DNA of 64,000 nucleotides from Sphingopyxis alaskensis RB2256 (GTDB lineage: Bacteria; Pseudomonadota; Alphaproteobacteria; Sphingomonadales; Sphingomonadaceae): assembly GCF_000013985.1 (NCBI RefSeq), contig NC_008048.1:1736001-1800000 (forward strand). The letters are read 5' to 3'. A program made the translations under genes and the position numbers. Positions 25,653-34,773 of this stretch are shown here, in pieces (position 1 is the stretch's first letter; each line of letters starts with the position of its first letter). The notes beneath the pieces were generated by a model. The model was not told where the DNA came from, searched no databases, and saw nothing but the letters and a program-made list of their open reading frames with translations.

Positions 25653-26562
25653 CGGTTCCCTGCCCGCCGGTGGCAGGAACAAGCCCCTTTTCGCCGCCAC
25701 CGAGCGAATAGACATAGGCGGACAGCATCTTGATCGTCACCGGGTCGATCCGGCCGCCCCAGCGCGGCATGACGCCGTTGCGCGGCTGGTTCACGCTCGC
25801 GGTCAGGCTGGCGCGGTCGCCGCCGTAGAGCCAGATCGCATCGGTCAGTTTCGGCGCGCCGACCGCGCGGTCGCCTTCGCCTTCCGCGCCGTGACAGACG
25901 GCGCAATTCGCCTCGAACAGGGCTGCGCCGCGCGCCGAGGAGGCGCTCGCGCGCTCCTGCCCGCTGATCGTGCGGACGTGGCTGACGACATCGGCGACCT
26001 GCTGTGCATCCAGTATGCCATCGCGGCCGAATGCGGGCATCAGGCTCGTGCGCGTCGGCTGGTGATCGGGATTCCGGATGCCATGCGTGACCGTATATTC
26101 GATCGCGGCAAGGTCGCCGCCCCACAACCAGTCGTCATCGGTCAGGCTGGGATAGAGGTTTTGAACCCCGCCGCCGCCCGCGCCGTGACACTGGACGCAG
26201 TGGACGCGGAACGCCGAAGCGCCACCCTGCACGGCCGCCTGCATCAGTTCAGGTTTTCCGGGCAGAGCGGCGAGAGGGGTTGCGGCGATCGCCGACATCA
26301 CCGGCGCGCGGCGCGCCGCATCGGCTGCCATTTCCTTCTGCAACTCGCCGCGGCTCGTCCAGCCGAGCAAGCCCTCCGTCGCGCTGTCGACCATCGGCCA
26401 GGCCGGATAGAGGATGACATAGGCCAGCCCCCAGACAATCGTGGCGTAAAAGGTCCACAGCCACCAGCGCGGCATCGGCGTGTCGAGTTCCTCGATCCCG
26501 TCCCATTCGTGGCCGACCGTGCGCGTGCCGGTCGCTTCGTCGATGCGCTTGTTCTCAGCCAT
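25639..26562 (-). CDS. ccoP: cbb3-type cytochrome c oxidase subunit III (CcoP)
   Basis: The 307-aa diheme cytochrome c is anchored by one membrane segment (WWLWTFYATIVWGLAYV) and carries two heme sites, CVQCH and CAVCH, with later Met ligands (SLMPAFG, GVMPRWGG). It passes electrons to CcoO. Its ATG overlaps the end of ccoQ by 8 bases. Confidence 0.96.
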   Translation of the reverse strand: MAENKRIDEATGTRTVGHEWDGIEELDTPMPRWWLWTFYATIVWGLAYVILYPAWPMVDSATEGLLGWTSRGELQKEMAADAARRAPVMSAIAATPLAALPGKPELMQAAVQGGASAFRVHCVQCHGAGGGGVQNLYPSLTDDDWLWGGDLAAIEYTVTHGIRNPDHQPTRTSLMPAFGRDGILDAQQVADVVSHVRTISGQERASASSARGAALFEANCAVCHGAEGEGDRAVGAPKLTDAIWLYGGDRASLTASVNQPRNGVMPRWGGRIDPVTIKMLSAYVYSLGGGEKGLVPATGGQGTDGQR

Positions 26563-26713
26563 GTTCGTCGTCCTTGAAGATCAGCTTCGCGGCGTCCTCG
26601 TTGCGGCGGCGCGCACCCCTGCGGAACGGCCAGGCGACAAGGAAGAGGAACAGCAGCGCCATGGCGAGCAGGCCCCAGCTGTCGGCGAAATGCCTGAGAT
26701 CATCATAGTTCAT
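26555..26713 (-). CDS. ccoQ: cbb3-type oxidase subunit CcoQ
   Basis: This 52-aa protein has one membrane segment ([18 protein letters not shown]) followed by the basic [13 protein letters not shown] stretch usual for CcoQ. It stabilises the oxidase complex. It overlaps ccoO by 4 bases and ccoP by 8. Confidence 0.9.
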   Translation of the reverse strand: MNYDDLRHFADSWGLLAMALLFLFLVAWPFRRGARRRNEDAAKLIFKDDEHG

Positions 26714-27474
26714 CGCCCCGCCTCCGTTTCACCGGCGCGTTCCTGCGGCGCGGCCCTTTCGACGTCGACGAGCGTGCCGAGCATCTGGAGGTAGGCGATG
26801 AGCGCATCCATTTCGGTCACGCGCGCGGGGTCGCCGTCGAAATCGCGCACCTGCGCCTTCGGATAGCGTTGCTGAAGGTCACCGGCTCCGGCCTCGGGGT
26901 CGGCCTGCGCCCGGATGTCGTCGTTCGCCCTTTCGATATCGGCCTTGGTATAGGGGACGCCGACGCGATAGAGCGCGGTCAGGTCGTTCGCCATGTTTCC
27001 GGCCTCAAGATCACGCTCGGCCAGAAAGGCGTAGGGAGGCATGATCGATTCGGGCACGACGCTGCGCGGATCGACCAGATGCGCCTTGTGCCATTCGTCC
27101 GAGTAACGGCCGCCGACGCGCGCAAGGTCGGGTCCGGTGCGCTTCGACCCCCACTGGAACGGGTGGTCGTACATGCTTTCGGCGGCCAGGCTGTAATGGC
27201 CATAGCGTTCGACCTCGTCGCGGAACGGCCGGATCATCTGGCTGTGGCAGGTGTAGCAGCCCTCGCGCATATAGATGTTGCGCCCCGCGAGTTCGAGCGG
27301 GGTATAGGGGCGCATCCCCTCGACCTTCTCGATCGTATTGTCGATCCAGAAGAGCGGCGCGATCTCGACGATGCCGCCGATCGCGACGGTGAACAGGGCG
27401 AGCGCGCCGAGCAGCGTCACGTTGCGCTCGATCTTCTTGTGGCTGAGGCGCTTTTCGGCGGGTTGGGTGGCCAT
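26710..27474 (-). CDS. ccoO: cbb3-type cytochrome c oxidase subunit II (CcoO)
   Basis: The 254-aa monoheme cytochrome c has one membrane anchor and the heme site CYTCHSQ followed by [14 protein letters not shown], typical for CcoO, with an axial Met in IMPPYAFL. It lies 12 bases downstream of ccoN. Confidence 0.96.
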   Translation of the reverse strand: MATQPAEKRLSHKKIERNVTLLGALALFTVAIGGIVEIAPLFWIDNTIEKVEGMRPYTPLELAGRNIYMREGCYTCHSQMIRPFRDEVERYGHYSLAAESMYDHPFQWGSKRTGPDLARVGGRYSDEWHKAHLVDPRSVVPESIMPPYAFLAERDLEAGNMANDLTALYRVGVPYTKADIERANDDIRAQADPEAGAGDLQQRYPKAQVRDFDGDPARVTEMDALIAYLQMLGTLVDVERAAPQERAGETEAGR

Positions 27475-27486
27475 GGTCCGGGCTCC

Positions 27487-29145
27487 TTATTCGGCGGGCA
27501 CGGGCGCGAGCGGGCGGTCCGCCGCGGCGCTGTAGGGCGTTTCGGTCATCGGCTTTTCGGCGCGCACCCGGCCGGCAAGCGTCGCCCAGACGTTGACGAT
27601 CATGATGACGAAGCCGGCGAGATACATCGCCCCGCCCGCCGCGCGGATCAGATACATCGGGTGCATCGCCGCGACGCTTTCGGCGAAGCTGTAGACGAGG
27701 TAGCCGTCGGCGCCATATTCGCGCCACATCAGCCCCTGCATGATCCCCGCGACCCACATCGACGCGGCGTAGAAAACGATGCCGACGGTCGCGAGCCAGA
27801 AGTGCCAGTTGACCATGCGCAGGCTGTAAAGCCGCGGACGACCCCACAGGCGCGGCACCAGATAATAGACGCAGGCAAAGGTGATCATGCCGTTCCAGCC
27901 GAGCGCGCCCGAATGGACATGGCCGATCGTCCAGTCGGTGTAGTGCGACATCGAATTGACCCATTTGATCGACATCATCGGGCCTTCGAAGGTGCTCATG
28001 CCGTAGAAGGCGAGCGCCATCACCATCATGCGGATGATCGGGTCGGTGCGGATCTTGTCCCACGCGCCGTTGAGCGTCATCAGCCCGTTGATCATCCCGC
28101 CCCAGCTCGGCATCCACAGGATCACCGAAAAGACCATGCCGAGCGTCTGCGCCCAGTCGGGCAGCGCGGTGTAATGCAGGTGGTGCGGCCCCGCCCAGAT
28201 ATAGAGGAAGATGAGCGACCAGAAGTGGATGATCGACAGGCGGTAGGAATAGACCGGTCGTTCGGCCTGCTTCGGCACGAAATAATACATCATCGCGAGG
28301 AAGCCCGCGGTCAGGAAGAAACCGACCGCATTATGCCCGTACCACCACTGGGTCAGCGCATCCTGTACTCCGGCGAAGGCGGCATAGCTCTTCGAGCCGA
28401 AGAGGCTGGCGGGCATCGACAGATTGTTGACGATGTGCAGCATCGCGATGGTGACGATGAAGCTGAGGTAGAACCAGTTCGCGACATAGATGTGCGGTTC
28501 GCGGCGCTTGACGATCGTGCCCACGAAAACGGCCAGGTAAGCGACCCAGACGACGGTGAGCCAAAGGTCGACATACCATTCGGGTTCGGCATATTCCTTC
28601 GCCGCGGTGACCCCCATCAGATAGCCGGTGGCGGCGAGGACGATGAAGAGCTGATAGCCCCAGAAGACAAAGCGCGCGAGGTTCGGAAAGGCGAGCCGCG
28701 CGCGGCAGGTGCGCTGAACGACGTAAAAGCTCGTCGCGATCAGCGCATTGCCGCCGAACGCAAAGATCACCGCCGAGGTGTGGAGCGGGCGCAGCCGCCC
28801 GAAGGTCGTATATTCGAGATTGAGGTTAAGCGCGGGAAAGGCGAGCTGGAGCGCGATGAACAGCCCCGCGGCCATTCCCGCCATGCCCCAGAACAGCGTC
28901 GCGATGACACCCCAGCGCACCGGATCGTCGTCATAGACGCCTTGATCGACGGGCATCTTCAACAGGCCGCGCGCGATGGCGCCATAGTCCGCCCGTGAAA
29001 TCGTAACCCAGAGCCCCGCCAGACAGGCGGCCGCGACGATCATCATATGCACGGCGAACGGCGCATCGACCGCCAGCGCCGCCATGACCAGTGCGAACAG
29101 CGCCAGCGCCAGCCAGCCGCCCGCCTTCATCACCACACCGTCCAT
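27487..29145 (-). CDS. ccoN: cbb3-type cytochrome c oxidase catalytic subunit I (CcoN)
   Basis: The 552-aa heme-copper oxidase subunit has about 14 membrane segments and the family's metal-ligand regions: the [34 protein letters not shown] and [13 protein letters not shown] blocks. It is the high-affinity terminal oxidase for low oxygen. I chose the ATG at 29145 (GGGGA upstream); the frame is open to a TTG at 29232 inside the FNR box. It heads the ccoNOQPGHIS-hemN operon and is preceded by an FNR-type box. Confidence 0.96.
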   Translation of the reverse strand: MDGVVMKAGGWLALALFALVMAALAVDAPFAVHMMIVAAACLAGLWVTISRADYGAIARGLLKMPVDQGVYDDDPVRWGVIATLFWGMAGMAAGLFIALQLAFPALNLNLEYTTFGRLRPLHTSAVIFAFGGNALIATSFYVVQRTCRARLAFPNLARFVFWGYQLFIVLAATGYLMGVTAAKEYAEPEWYVDLWLTVVWVAYLAVFVGTIVKRREPHIYVANWFYLSFIVTIAMLHIVNNLSMPASLFGSKSYAAFAGVQDALTQWWYGHNAVGFFLTAGFLAMMYYFVPKQAERPVYSYRLSIIHFWSLIFLYIWAGPHHLHYTALPDWAQTLGMVFSVILWMPSWGGMINGLMTLNGAWDKIRTDPIIRMMVMALAFYGMSTFEGPMMSIKWVNSMSHYTDWTIGHVHSGALGWNGMITFACVYYLVPRLWGRPRLYSLRMVNWHFWLATVGIVFYAASMWVAGIMQGLMWREYGADGYLVYSFAESVAAMHPMYLIRAAGGAMYLAGFVIMIVNVWATLAGRVRAEKPMTETPYSAAADRPLAPVPAE

Positions 29146-29218
29146 ATGTTCGTCCCCGCTTCCAGCGGCTTCGCGCCGCGCTTCGGGTCGCTCTTGGACG
29201 CGCGCGGGCGGCGAAACA

Positions 29219-29232
29219 TTGACCGGGATCAA
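29219..29232. promoter_or_regulatory. FNR/FixK-type box between ccoN and ompW-like gene
   Basis: TTGACCGGGATCAA matches TTGAT-N4-ATCAA at nine of ten positions. It lies about 75-85 bases from both divergent start codons. A weaker match, TTGCGCTCCATCAA, is at 29241-29254. Confidence 0.7.
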
Positions 29233-29312
29233 CGAATTGCTTGCGCTCCATCAATGCGGCGGGCGGACTCCCGGCGCAGGGACCGCCTTGTCAACAACAG
29301 GAGCCAAGTTCC

Positions 29313-29984
29313 ATGAAATGCCGATATTTCTCCCTCGCCGCCCTCGCGGTCGCGCTGGCCGTCCCGGGGCAGGCCGCTGCAAAGAGCGGCGACATCCGGT
29401 TCAAACTGCTCGCAACCTATGTGGCGCCCGATGGCAAGATTGACGATGTGAAGCTCGACCTGATCGGCCTGCCCGCAGGCACGCAGACCAAGGCCGACGA
29501 CAATGTCGTCCCGACCGTCGCGATCGAATATTTCGTCGCCGACAATATCTCGCTCGAAACTATCGCGGGCGTGACTCAGCATGACGTCGTCGGCCGGGGC
29601 GGACTCGCCGGGGCGGGGCTGGTATCCGATGCGAATATCGTCCCGGCAACGCTGACGCTGAAATATCATTTCGGCAAGGAGGGCGGTATTCAGCCCTATG
29701 TCGGCGCCGGGCCCAGCTATTTCATCTTCATCGACGAGAAGCCCGGCGCGACCGCGGTGGCGCTCGGCGCGACGCGGCAGAAGATGAACGATACGCTCGG
29801 CTTTGCGCTTCAGGCGGGAATCGACGTGCCGGTCAACGACAGGGGGCTGGCGGTCACGTTCGACGCGAAGCGTTATTTCCTGCGCCCCACCGCGCGCTGG
29901 TTCGCCGGGCCGACCGAGGTGCTGCGCACCCGGCACAAGCTCGATCCCTGGGTCGTCAGCGCAGGGGCGGCCTTCCGCTTCTGA
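29313..29984 (+). CDS. OmpW-family outer-membrane beta-barrel protein
   Basis: The 223-aa protein has a signal peptide (LAALAVALAVPGQAAA), then an eight-stranded barrel pattern: IRFKLLATYVAP, VPTVAIEYFVADNISLETIAG, LTLKYHF and IQPYVGAGPSYF, ending in a Phe (SAGAAFRF). OmpW-type porins are often induced under low oxygen through FNR, and this gene shares an FNR box with ccoN. Substrate is unknown. Confidence 0.88.
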   Translation: MKCRYFSLAALAVALAVPGQAAAKSGDIRFKLLATYVAPDGKIDDVKLDLIGLPAGTQTKADDNVVPTVAIEYFVADNISLETIAGVTQHDVVGRGGLAGAGLVSDANIVPATLTLKYHFGKEGGIQPYVGAGPSYFIFIDEKPGATAVALGATRQKMNDTLGFALQAGIDVPVNDRGLAVTFDAKRYFLRPTARWFAGPTEVLRTRHKLDPWVVSAGAAFRF

Positions 29985-29993
29985 ACGGCGGTT

Positions 29994-30686
29994 TTATCCC
30001 GCCATATCCTCCATCGCCGCGCGATCGTGGATGACGATCTCGCGGCGCGAGGGGAGGTCGAGCACGCCGTCGGCGCGCATTTTCGTAAGCTGACGGCTCG
30101 TCGTCTCGATCGTCAGTCCCAGTATATCGGCGATCTGCTGGCGACCGAAGGGCAGCTCGAAGGCGCCGCGGTTCAGGCCGACGCCGCACCCCTGCCCCTC
30201 CAGCCGCTCGGACATTTCGAGCAGGAAGGACGCGACCTTTTCCGACGCCGACTTGCGCCCGAGCAGCATCATCCAGTGCCGCGCGCGGTCGAGCTCGTCG
30301 AGCGTGCGGCGGAGCAATTTCTGCTGAAGATCGGGGTGGCTACCGGCAAACTCGTCGAAATTGTTGCGGTTGAAGATGCAGACTTCGGCGTCGGTCATCG
30401 CGGTGACGCTGTAGGGACTTTCCTTGCCGAACGGACGGCCGATGAAATCGGACGGAAAGACGACGCCGACAATCTGCTCGCGCCCGTCGGCGGTCGACAC
30501 GACAAGCTTGAGCACGCCTTCGAGCACATTGGCGACCACTGGCGCGCCATCGCCCTCCCACAGGAGCGTCTGCCCCGCGCGCACCTTCTGCTTGCGGCCC
30601 ATCCTGCCCAGCGCGGCCAGTTCCGCGGGGTTCAGGCTCGCGCAGATGGCGCGGTTTCGAACAATACAGGTCGCACAATCGGCCAC
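29994..30686 (-). CDS. fnrL: Oxygen-sensing FNR-type transcriptional regulator
   Basis: The 230-aa Crp/FNR-family protein has N-terminal Cys4, Cys7 and Cys15 plus Cys103 (EVCIFN), the set needed for an oxygen-labile 4Fe-4S cluster. A cNMP-binding-like beta barrel follows, then a C-terminal helix-turn-helix (ADILGLTIETTSRQLTKM) with the Glu and Ser-Arg that read TTGAT half-sites. It converges on the ompW-like gene and most likely activates the cco, ompW and uspA promoters. Confidence 0.94.
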   Translation of the reverse strand: MADCATCIVRNRAICASLNPAELAALGRMGRKQKVRAGQTLLWEGDGAPVVANVLEGVLKLVVSTADGREQIVGVVFPSDFIGRPFGKESPYSVTAMTDAEVCIFNRNNFDEFAGSHPDLQQKLLRRTLDELDRARHWMMLLGRKSASEKVASFLLEMSERLEGQGCGVGLNRGAFELPFGRQQIADILGLTIETTSRQLTKMRADGVLDLPSRREIVIHDRAAMEDMAG

Positions 30687-30857
30687 CGCGCCCCCCTACA
30701 GGAAGGCTGCGGCTTTGGAAAGCGTCGCGAATCGAAACCCTGGCCCCTGTTTCAGCGGGATTGCTCCGCGAGAGGGACGCAGCGTGCGGATGGCAGCTGA
30801 GCAGCGGAAGCGCGAAAAGCCAGCATTACAGGCCGCCAGGGCGGAGGTCGATACAGC

Positions 30858-30875
30858 CTAGGGTCAGGACCCTAG
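30858..30875. repeat. Perfect 18-bp palindrome at the end of uspA
   Basis: CTAGGGTCAGGACCCTAG has 8-base perfect arms and contains the uspA stop codon. It may be a small hairpin or a remnant of a dispersed repeat; GTCAGGACCC recurs at 61298-61307. Confidence 0.6.
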
Positions 30876-31681
30876 TGCACAAGCAGCAACGGCGCGGGCG
30901 CCACGTCGAGCATGAAGCGCGTCACGCCGCCGAACAGCGTTTCGCGCAGCCGCGTCCGGCCAAAGGCCCCCATGACGATCAGCCCGGCGCCGATTTCGCC
31001 CGCCACGCGCACCAGCACCTCTTCGGGCGCGTCCATTCCCTTCGCCTCATGGCGCAGTTCGCCATGGACGCCGTGCCGCGACATATAGCGCAGCGCATCC
31101 TCCGCCGCGACGCGGCCATCGTCGTCGCCGACCGTCACCAGCGTGACGGCGCGGGCGTCGCGCATCAGCGCCACGCCCGCACGCAGCGCGCTCGCCGCCT
31201 GCGGACTGCCGTTCCACGCCACCATCATCGGCGCATCGAGGTCGATCGGCGACGCCTCGGCGGGCAGCGCGAGGACGGGTATCGGCACCGTAAGCGCCAG
31301 GTCGGCGGCGATGGTCGATGCGCGCCGCCCCCGCTGATCGGCCGCGCCAAGCGAGACGATGGCGAGATCGGCCAGCGTCGCGGCAAGCGCCATCGTCGAC
31401 AGCGCTGCGCCATCCGCCACGGCGATGTCCCACGGCACATCCTCGCGCTCGAGTTCGGCGCGCAACCGTTTTTCCAGCTCGGCATCGGCGATCTGGGCCT
31501 GCGCCAGCTGTTCCTTCGCCAGATAGACGCCGCCAAAGGGATCGGCGGCGATAAACTGCTGATAGGGCGAGCTGATCAGAAAGCTGAGGTGTGCGCCAAA
31601 GCGGCGGCCGATCGTCAGCGCGCTTTCGATCCGCGTTGCCATGCCCATGTCGTCGGCGGCATGAATCAGGATATTCTTCAT
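30872..31681 (-). CDS. Universal stress protein with two USP domains
   Basis: The 269-aa cytoplasmic protein has two tandem UspA domains. The first starts MKNILIHAADDMG; the second starts MMVAWNGSPQAASAL and has a nucleotide-binding-type loop near GAFGRTRLRETLFGGVTRFML. A perfect FNR box (31734-31747) lies 53 bases before the ATG, and AGGAG precedes the start, so it probably belongs to the low-oxygen regulon. Confidence 0.9.
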   Translation of the reverse strand: MKNILIHAADDMGMATRIESALTIGRRFGAHLSFLISSPYQQFIAADPFGGVYLAKEQLAQAQIADAELEKRLRAELEREDVPWDIAVADGAALSTMALAATLADLAIVSLGAADQRGRRASTIAADLALTVPIPVLALPAEASPIDLDAPMMVAWNGSPQAASALRAGVALMRDARAVTLVTVGDDDGRVAAEDALRYMSRHGVHGELRHEAKGMDAPEEVLVRVAGEIGAGLIVMGAFGRTRLRETLFGGVTRFMLDVAPAPLLLVH

Positions 31682-31733
31682 CGTCCGGTCTCCTGTTGGG
31701 GGACGAGAATGGATGCGTTGCCAGACCATATCA

Positions 31734-31747
31734 TTGATTCGCATCAA
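31734..31747 (-). promoter_or_regulatory. Perfect FNR box upstream of uspA
   Basis: TTGATTCGCATCAA is an exact TTGAT-N4-ATCAA palindrome. Its position is right for FNR-type activation of the stress-protein gene. Confidence 0.8.
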
Positions 31748-31809
31748 ATCGAAGGCGGCGTCCGGAACCGGGGCCGGCCGACGGGTTCCGGCATTTCGCT
31801 GACCACGAG

Positions 31810-32754
31810 TCAGGAAACGTCGACCGCGTCGTTCCACCGCAGATATTGCCCGCGAAAGTGAATCCCGACGAGGCGGCCGCTCCGGACATCAATCACCGGC
31901 GACCCCGAATTGCCGCCGAGCGTCGAACTGTCGTGCCGCAGCAGATAATTGACCGTATCGCGCAGCATGATCCGCCCCGGCTGCACGCGCTTCACATTAT
32001 AGATGCCGCGAAAGATGCGATCCATCACCGCGGCGTCGTTGCGCCGCGAGTCATAGGCGGGATAGCCGATGACCACGACATCGCGCGCCGCGGTCAGGTT
32101 GGAAAGCCCGGTCGGGATCGGACTGGGACAGAGGCCGGGCCGCATTTGCAGGATCGCAATGTCGAAGCGGTCATGGACCCCCCAGATGCCCGCCACCGGC
32201 ACGTCCGCGACCGCGGTGCTGCCGATTTCCTGCCGAAAGTCGGCGCGCACCGCGATGCCCTCGTGGATCCGCCAGCCGCGGCCCGGCTCATGTGATGCAA
32301 ACTCCTGCACGACATGGCGGTTGGTCGCAACCAGGTCGGGCGCGACGACAAAGCCCGTGCCGACCCAGTCGAGCGCGATGGCGCCCTCGGTCTCGATCCG
32401 GCACGTCCGCGCGATCGCATGGTCGATCCCCGCGCGATGGGCTTCAAGGTGCCGCCATTCCTCCGGTGGCGGCAGGAAAGTGCCGTCCTGCACCAGCAGC
32501 GCGGGGCGCAATTCGGTGTGAACGATGGCCTCCAGCGTATCGACCTCGCCCGGCGACAGCGCAGCGGGCGGCAGGTCGGGCGACAGACGCCGGGTCAACG
32601 CGACCAGTTCGTCTTCCGCAATGCCGGTGGCGCCGACCGACTCCTGCGCCTGCGACACTTCGCGCCGTCCGATCGCCCGGCCATGCTGCAACCAGCGGGG
32701 CCGGTCACGCCGGACGAGATCGAGCAGACAGCGGGAACGATCGTCATTTCGCAT
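31810..32754 (-). CDS. Trypsin-like serine protease of the RiPP operon
   Basis: The 314-aa protein has an unrecognised N-terminal part (about 1-115) and a trypsin-like domain with His147 (TNRHVV), Asp198 (RFDIAIL) and Ser283 (GNSGSP). No signal peptide or membrane segment is seen, so it should act in the cytoplasm. It is the last gene of the operon and overlaps the oxygenase stop by ATGA, which ties it to the pathway. The obvious job is removal of the leader from the modified precursor, or precursor trimming; this is inferred. Confidence 0.85.
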   Translation of the reverse strand: MRNDDRSRCLLDLVRRDRPRWLQHGRAIGRREVSQAQESVGATGIAEDELVALTRRLSPDLPPAALSPGEVDTLEAIVHTELRPALLVQDGTFLPPPEEWRHLEAHRAGIDHAIARTCRIETEGAIALDWVGTGFVVAPDLVATNRHVVQEFASHEPGRGWRIHEGIAVRADFRQEIGSTAVADVPVAGIWGVHDRFDIAILQMRPGLCPSPIPTGLSNLTAARDVVVIGYPAYDSRRNDAAVMDRIFRGIYNVKRVQPGRIMLRDTVNYLLRHDSSTLGGNSGSPVIDVRSGRLVGIHFRGQYLRWNDAVDVS

Positions 32755-33770
32755 CACATATCCCCCGGTTCGAGCGGCGCGAGCAGCTCCGGCCATGTCG
32801 CGGCGGGCGCGAACCGCGCGCCGAGCCACGGTCGCACGCTCGGCGGACAGCGCCCCGCTTCGATCATCGCCGCTTCCTGCGCGCCGAGCGCACGGCGAAA
32901 CCCGCCAAGGTCGACCAGGGACCCGCCCTCGGCGGGGTGGATCAGCGCGAGCAGGTCGGGCCGCAGATGCTCGCCGCCCGCCACATCGGGGGGCAGGTCA
33001 CGAAACGGGCGCCAGTCGAGCAGCGCCGCGCCGCGTTCTTCGGCGCTCAGCGGACAGGCGGGAAGCGGCGGAGCCAGCGGCCGCCGGTCGATGACCGGCA
33101 CCGCCATCGCATCGCGCATCCAGTGGAGCAGGCCAAGCGAGGCATGGATCGACCCGGCCGAGCCGTTCGTCGCGCGATGCCGGACACCCCGGTCCAGCCA
33201 CAATAGATCGCCGGGCGCCAGCGGAATGTCGATGGCGCCCGCGTCCCGCTCGACCGCAAAGATTTTGGTGCCCGCGAGTTGCAGGACCAGCACGTCGTGC
33301 GGGTCGCGGTGCCACGCGAGTCCCGGCGCGTCCGGCGCGCCCGCATAGGCGTTGACCTGCGCGGGTCGGCGCGTCGCGCCCTCAAACGCGCGCGCCAGCC
33401 GGTGCCAGTGAAAATCGAGGCCGTCGATTTTCTGGAACACCACCGTGCCGTCGCTGTCGATCGTATCGGCGACACGGTTCGGATCGACGATCGCTTTCCC
33501 CAGATCGCGCGCGGTGACCGTGCCCGCGCGGCTGTCGAACGCGCGTATCTCGTCGCGGCCGGGCCACGGCCGCAGGGTGGCCGCCAGCCGCATCGCGAGA
33601 GCGCGCGGCGTCCCTGCCCACCCCGCGCCGCGACCGCGCAGCAAACGCACGCCCGCGGCAAGCGCCGACGACGACGCCAGTGCATCGAGCAGCGGGGCGA
33701 CGGCATGCGCATCGCCACCGCAAAGCAGGCGGGCCCGATCCGCGACGGGCGATGGCGCGGTCTCAAGCAT
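32754..33770 (-). CDS. JmjC/cupin-type 2-oxoglutarate oxygenase of the RiPP operon
   Basis: The 338-aa protein has a cupin-fold JmjC-like domain with the iron triad His154-x-Asp156 (AWHRDPHD) and His198 (GVRHRA), the core pattern LVLQLAGTKIFAV, and the box LAPGDLLWLDRG. This is the layout of the YcfD/ROX family of Fe(II)/2-oxoglutarate hydroxylases. In this operon it could hydroxylate side chains of the precursor peptide. Its start overlaps the YcaO stop by 8 bases and its stop overlaps the protease start. Confidence 0.85.
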   Translation of the reverse strand: MLETAPSPVADRARLLCGGDAHAVAPLLDALASSSALAAGVRLLRGRGAGWAGTPRALAMRLAATLRPWPGRDEIRAFDSRAGTVTARDLGKAIVDPNRVADTIDSDGTVVFQKIDGLDFHWHRLARAFEGATRRPAQVNAYAGAPDAPGLAWHRDPHDVLVLQLAGTKIFAVERDAGAIDIPLAPGDLLWLDRGVRHRATNGSAGSIHASLGLLHWMRDAMAVPVIDRRPLAPPLPACPLSAEERGAALLDWRPFRDLPPDVAGGEHLRPDLLALIHPAEGGSLVDLGGFRRALGAQEAAMIEAGRCPPSVRPWLGARFAPAATWPELLAPLEPGDM

Positions 33771-34773
33771 CGGGGGCGATCCTCTCCATCGCGCGCACCA
33801 CCCATCCGCCCGCCGCGGCGATGTCGCCCGGCGTCAGGTTGGCGAAAGCAAAGCCGCGCGCCAGCACCCCGCGCGGCGGCGGTGCGGCGCCCCCGCGCGC
33901 CGCGACAGGCCATTCGGCAAGTGAAAGTTCGGCGAGCGGCCCCAACAGATCCGCGCCGTGCAGCCCGGCACCCGGCAGCACGCGCCCCTGTGCGATCAGC
34001 CAGCCAAGCGCCGCCTCGCGCCGCGCCGCGCGCAGCGCCGCGGCGATTCGAGGCCGCGCCGCCGCGCCGGCCGCGACGATCCGGCCACGTGCGTCGGCGA
34101 TCAGCACCAGCGCGACCGGCACCGGTGCCGCAAGACGAAACCCGGATGCTTCGACCTTGCCGACGCGCATCGCGCCCAGCGCCTGCGCCTGCGCGCCGCG
34201 CGCCAGCGCGTCGATCGCTCGTCGTTCGATCATCTCGTACGCCGCAGCGCGCAGCGCCCGCGCGCGTTCGAACGCAAAGCCAAGCCCCGTCGAGGATGCA
34301 GGCAACACCGGCCTTCCGTCGCGATGGAAGGGCAGCCACGCCGCCGCCGCCGGCGCATCGCCGCACGGGATGCCGCGCCAGTCGGTGAGCGCGACGCGCT
34401 CGCTGCCACCCGGCGGCACGAGCGCGGCGCCATAGCGTTCGAGCATCTCGCCGGTCGCGCGTGCCACCGCGTCGCAGCGCCGCGATCCGGTGCCAAGGCC
34501 CAGCGCGACATCGGCGGCGGCGCCCAGTGCGCGCACGTCGCACCCCTTGGCGACCGCCACCCATTGCCGGACCTCGGCGAAATAGCGCGTCGACAGCTCG
34601 GCAAGCGGCCCCGCGCCGGGACCGAGCAGCCGCTTGCGCCGCTCGCCGGGCGGCAGCGTCTGGCAGGCACATCCCGGCAGCGCGAGCAACGCGCGACGCG
34701 GCGCGGCGGCCGCGCCGAGCGAGGCGCGGCGCGCGTCGGCGCAGGCGTGGCAGGCGACCACGGCGGCGCTCAC
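33763..34773 (-). CDS. YcaO-family protein (RiPP backbone-modifying enzyme)
   Basis: The 336-aa protein starts with a Cys-rich stretch (CHAC, then CAC) that may bind zinc. The YcaO ATP-binding helices follow: CDAVARATGEMLERYGA and a second block, ALRAAAYEMIERRAID, after SSTGLGFAF. YcaO proteins use ATP to make azolines, thioamides or amidines in peptide backbones. The usual ERD of the second helix is ERR here. No E1-like or ocin-ThiF partner gene is present, so it either works alone or uses an unlinked partner. The GTG start at 34773 overlaps the stop of the SPASM gene (GTGA). Confidence 0.85.
   Translation of the reverse strand: MSAAVVACHACADARRASLGAAAAPRRALLALPGCACQTLPPGERRKRLLGPGAGPLAELSTRYFAEVRQWVAVAKGCDVRALGAAADVALGLGTGSRRCDAVARATGEMLERYGAALVPPGGSERVALTDWRGIPCGDAPAAAAWLPFHRDGRPVLPASSTGLGFAFERARALRAAAYEMIERRAIDALARGAQAQALGAMRVGKVEASGFRLAAPVPVALVLIADARGRIVAAGAAARPRIAAALRAARREAALGWLIAQGRVLPGAGLHGADLLGPLAELSLAEWPVAARGGAAPPPRGVLARGFAFANLTPGDIAAAGGWVVRAMERIAPDA

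Noticed and set aside
26869..28998. 709-codon plus-strand frame opposite ccoO-ccoN
   Set aside because: The minus strand encodes clear oxidase subunits; the antisense product is His/Arg/Asp-rich, as expected for a shadow in high-GC DNA.
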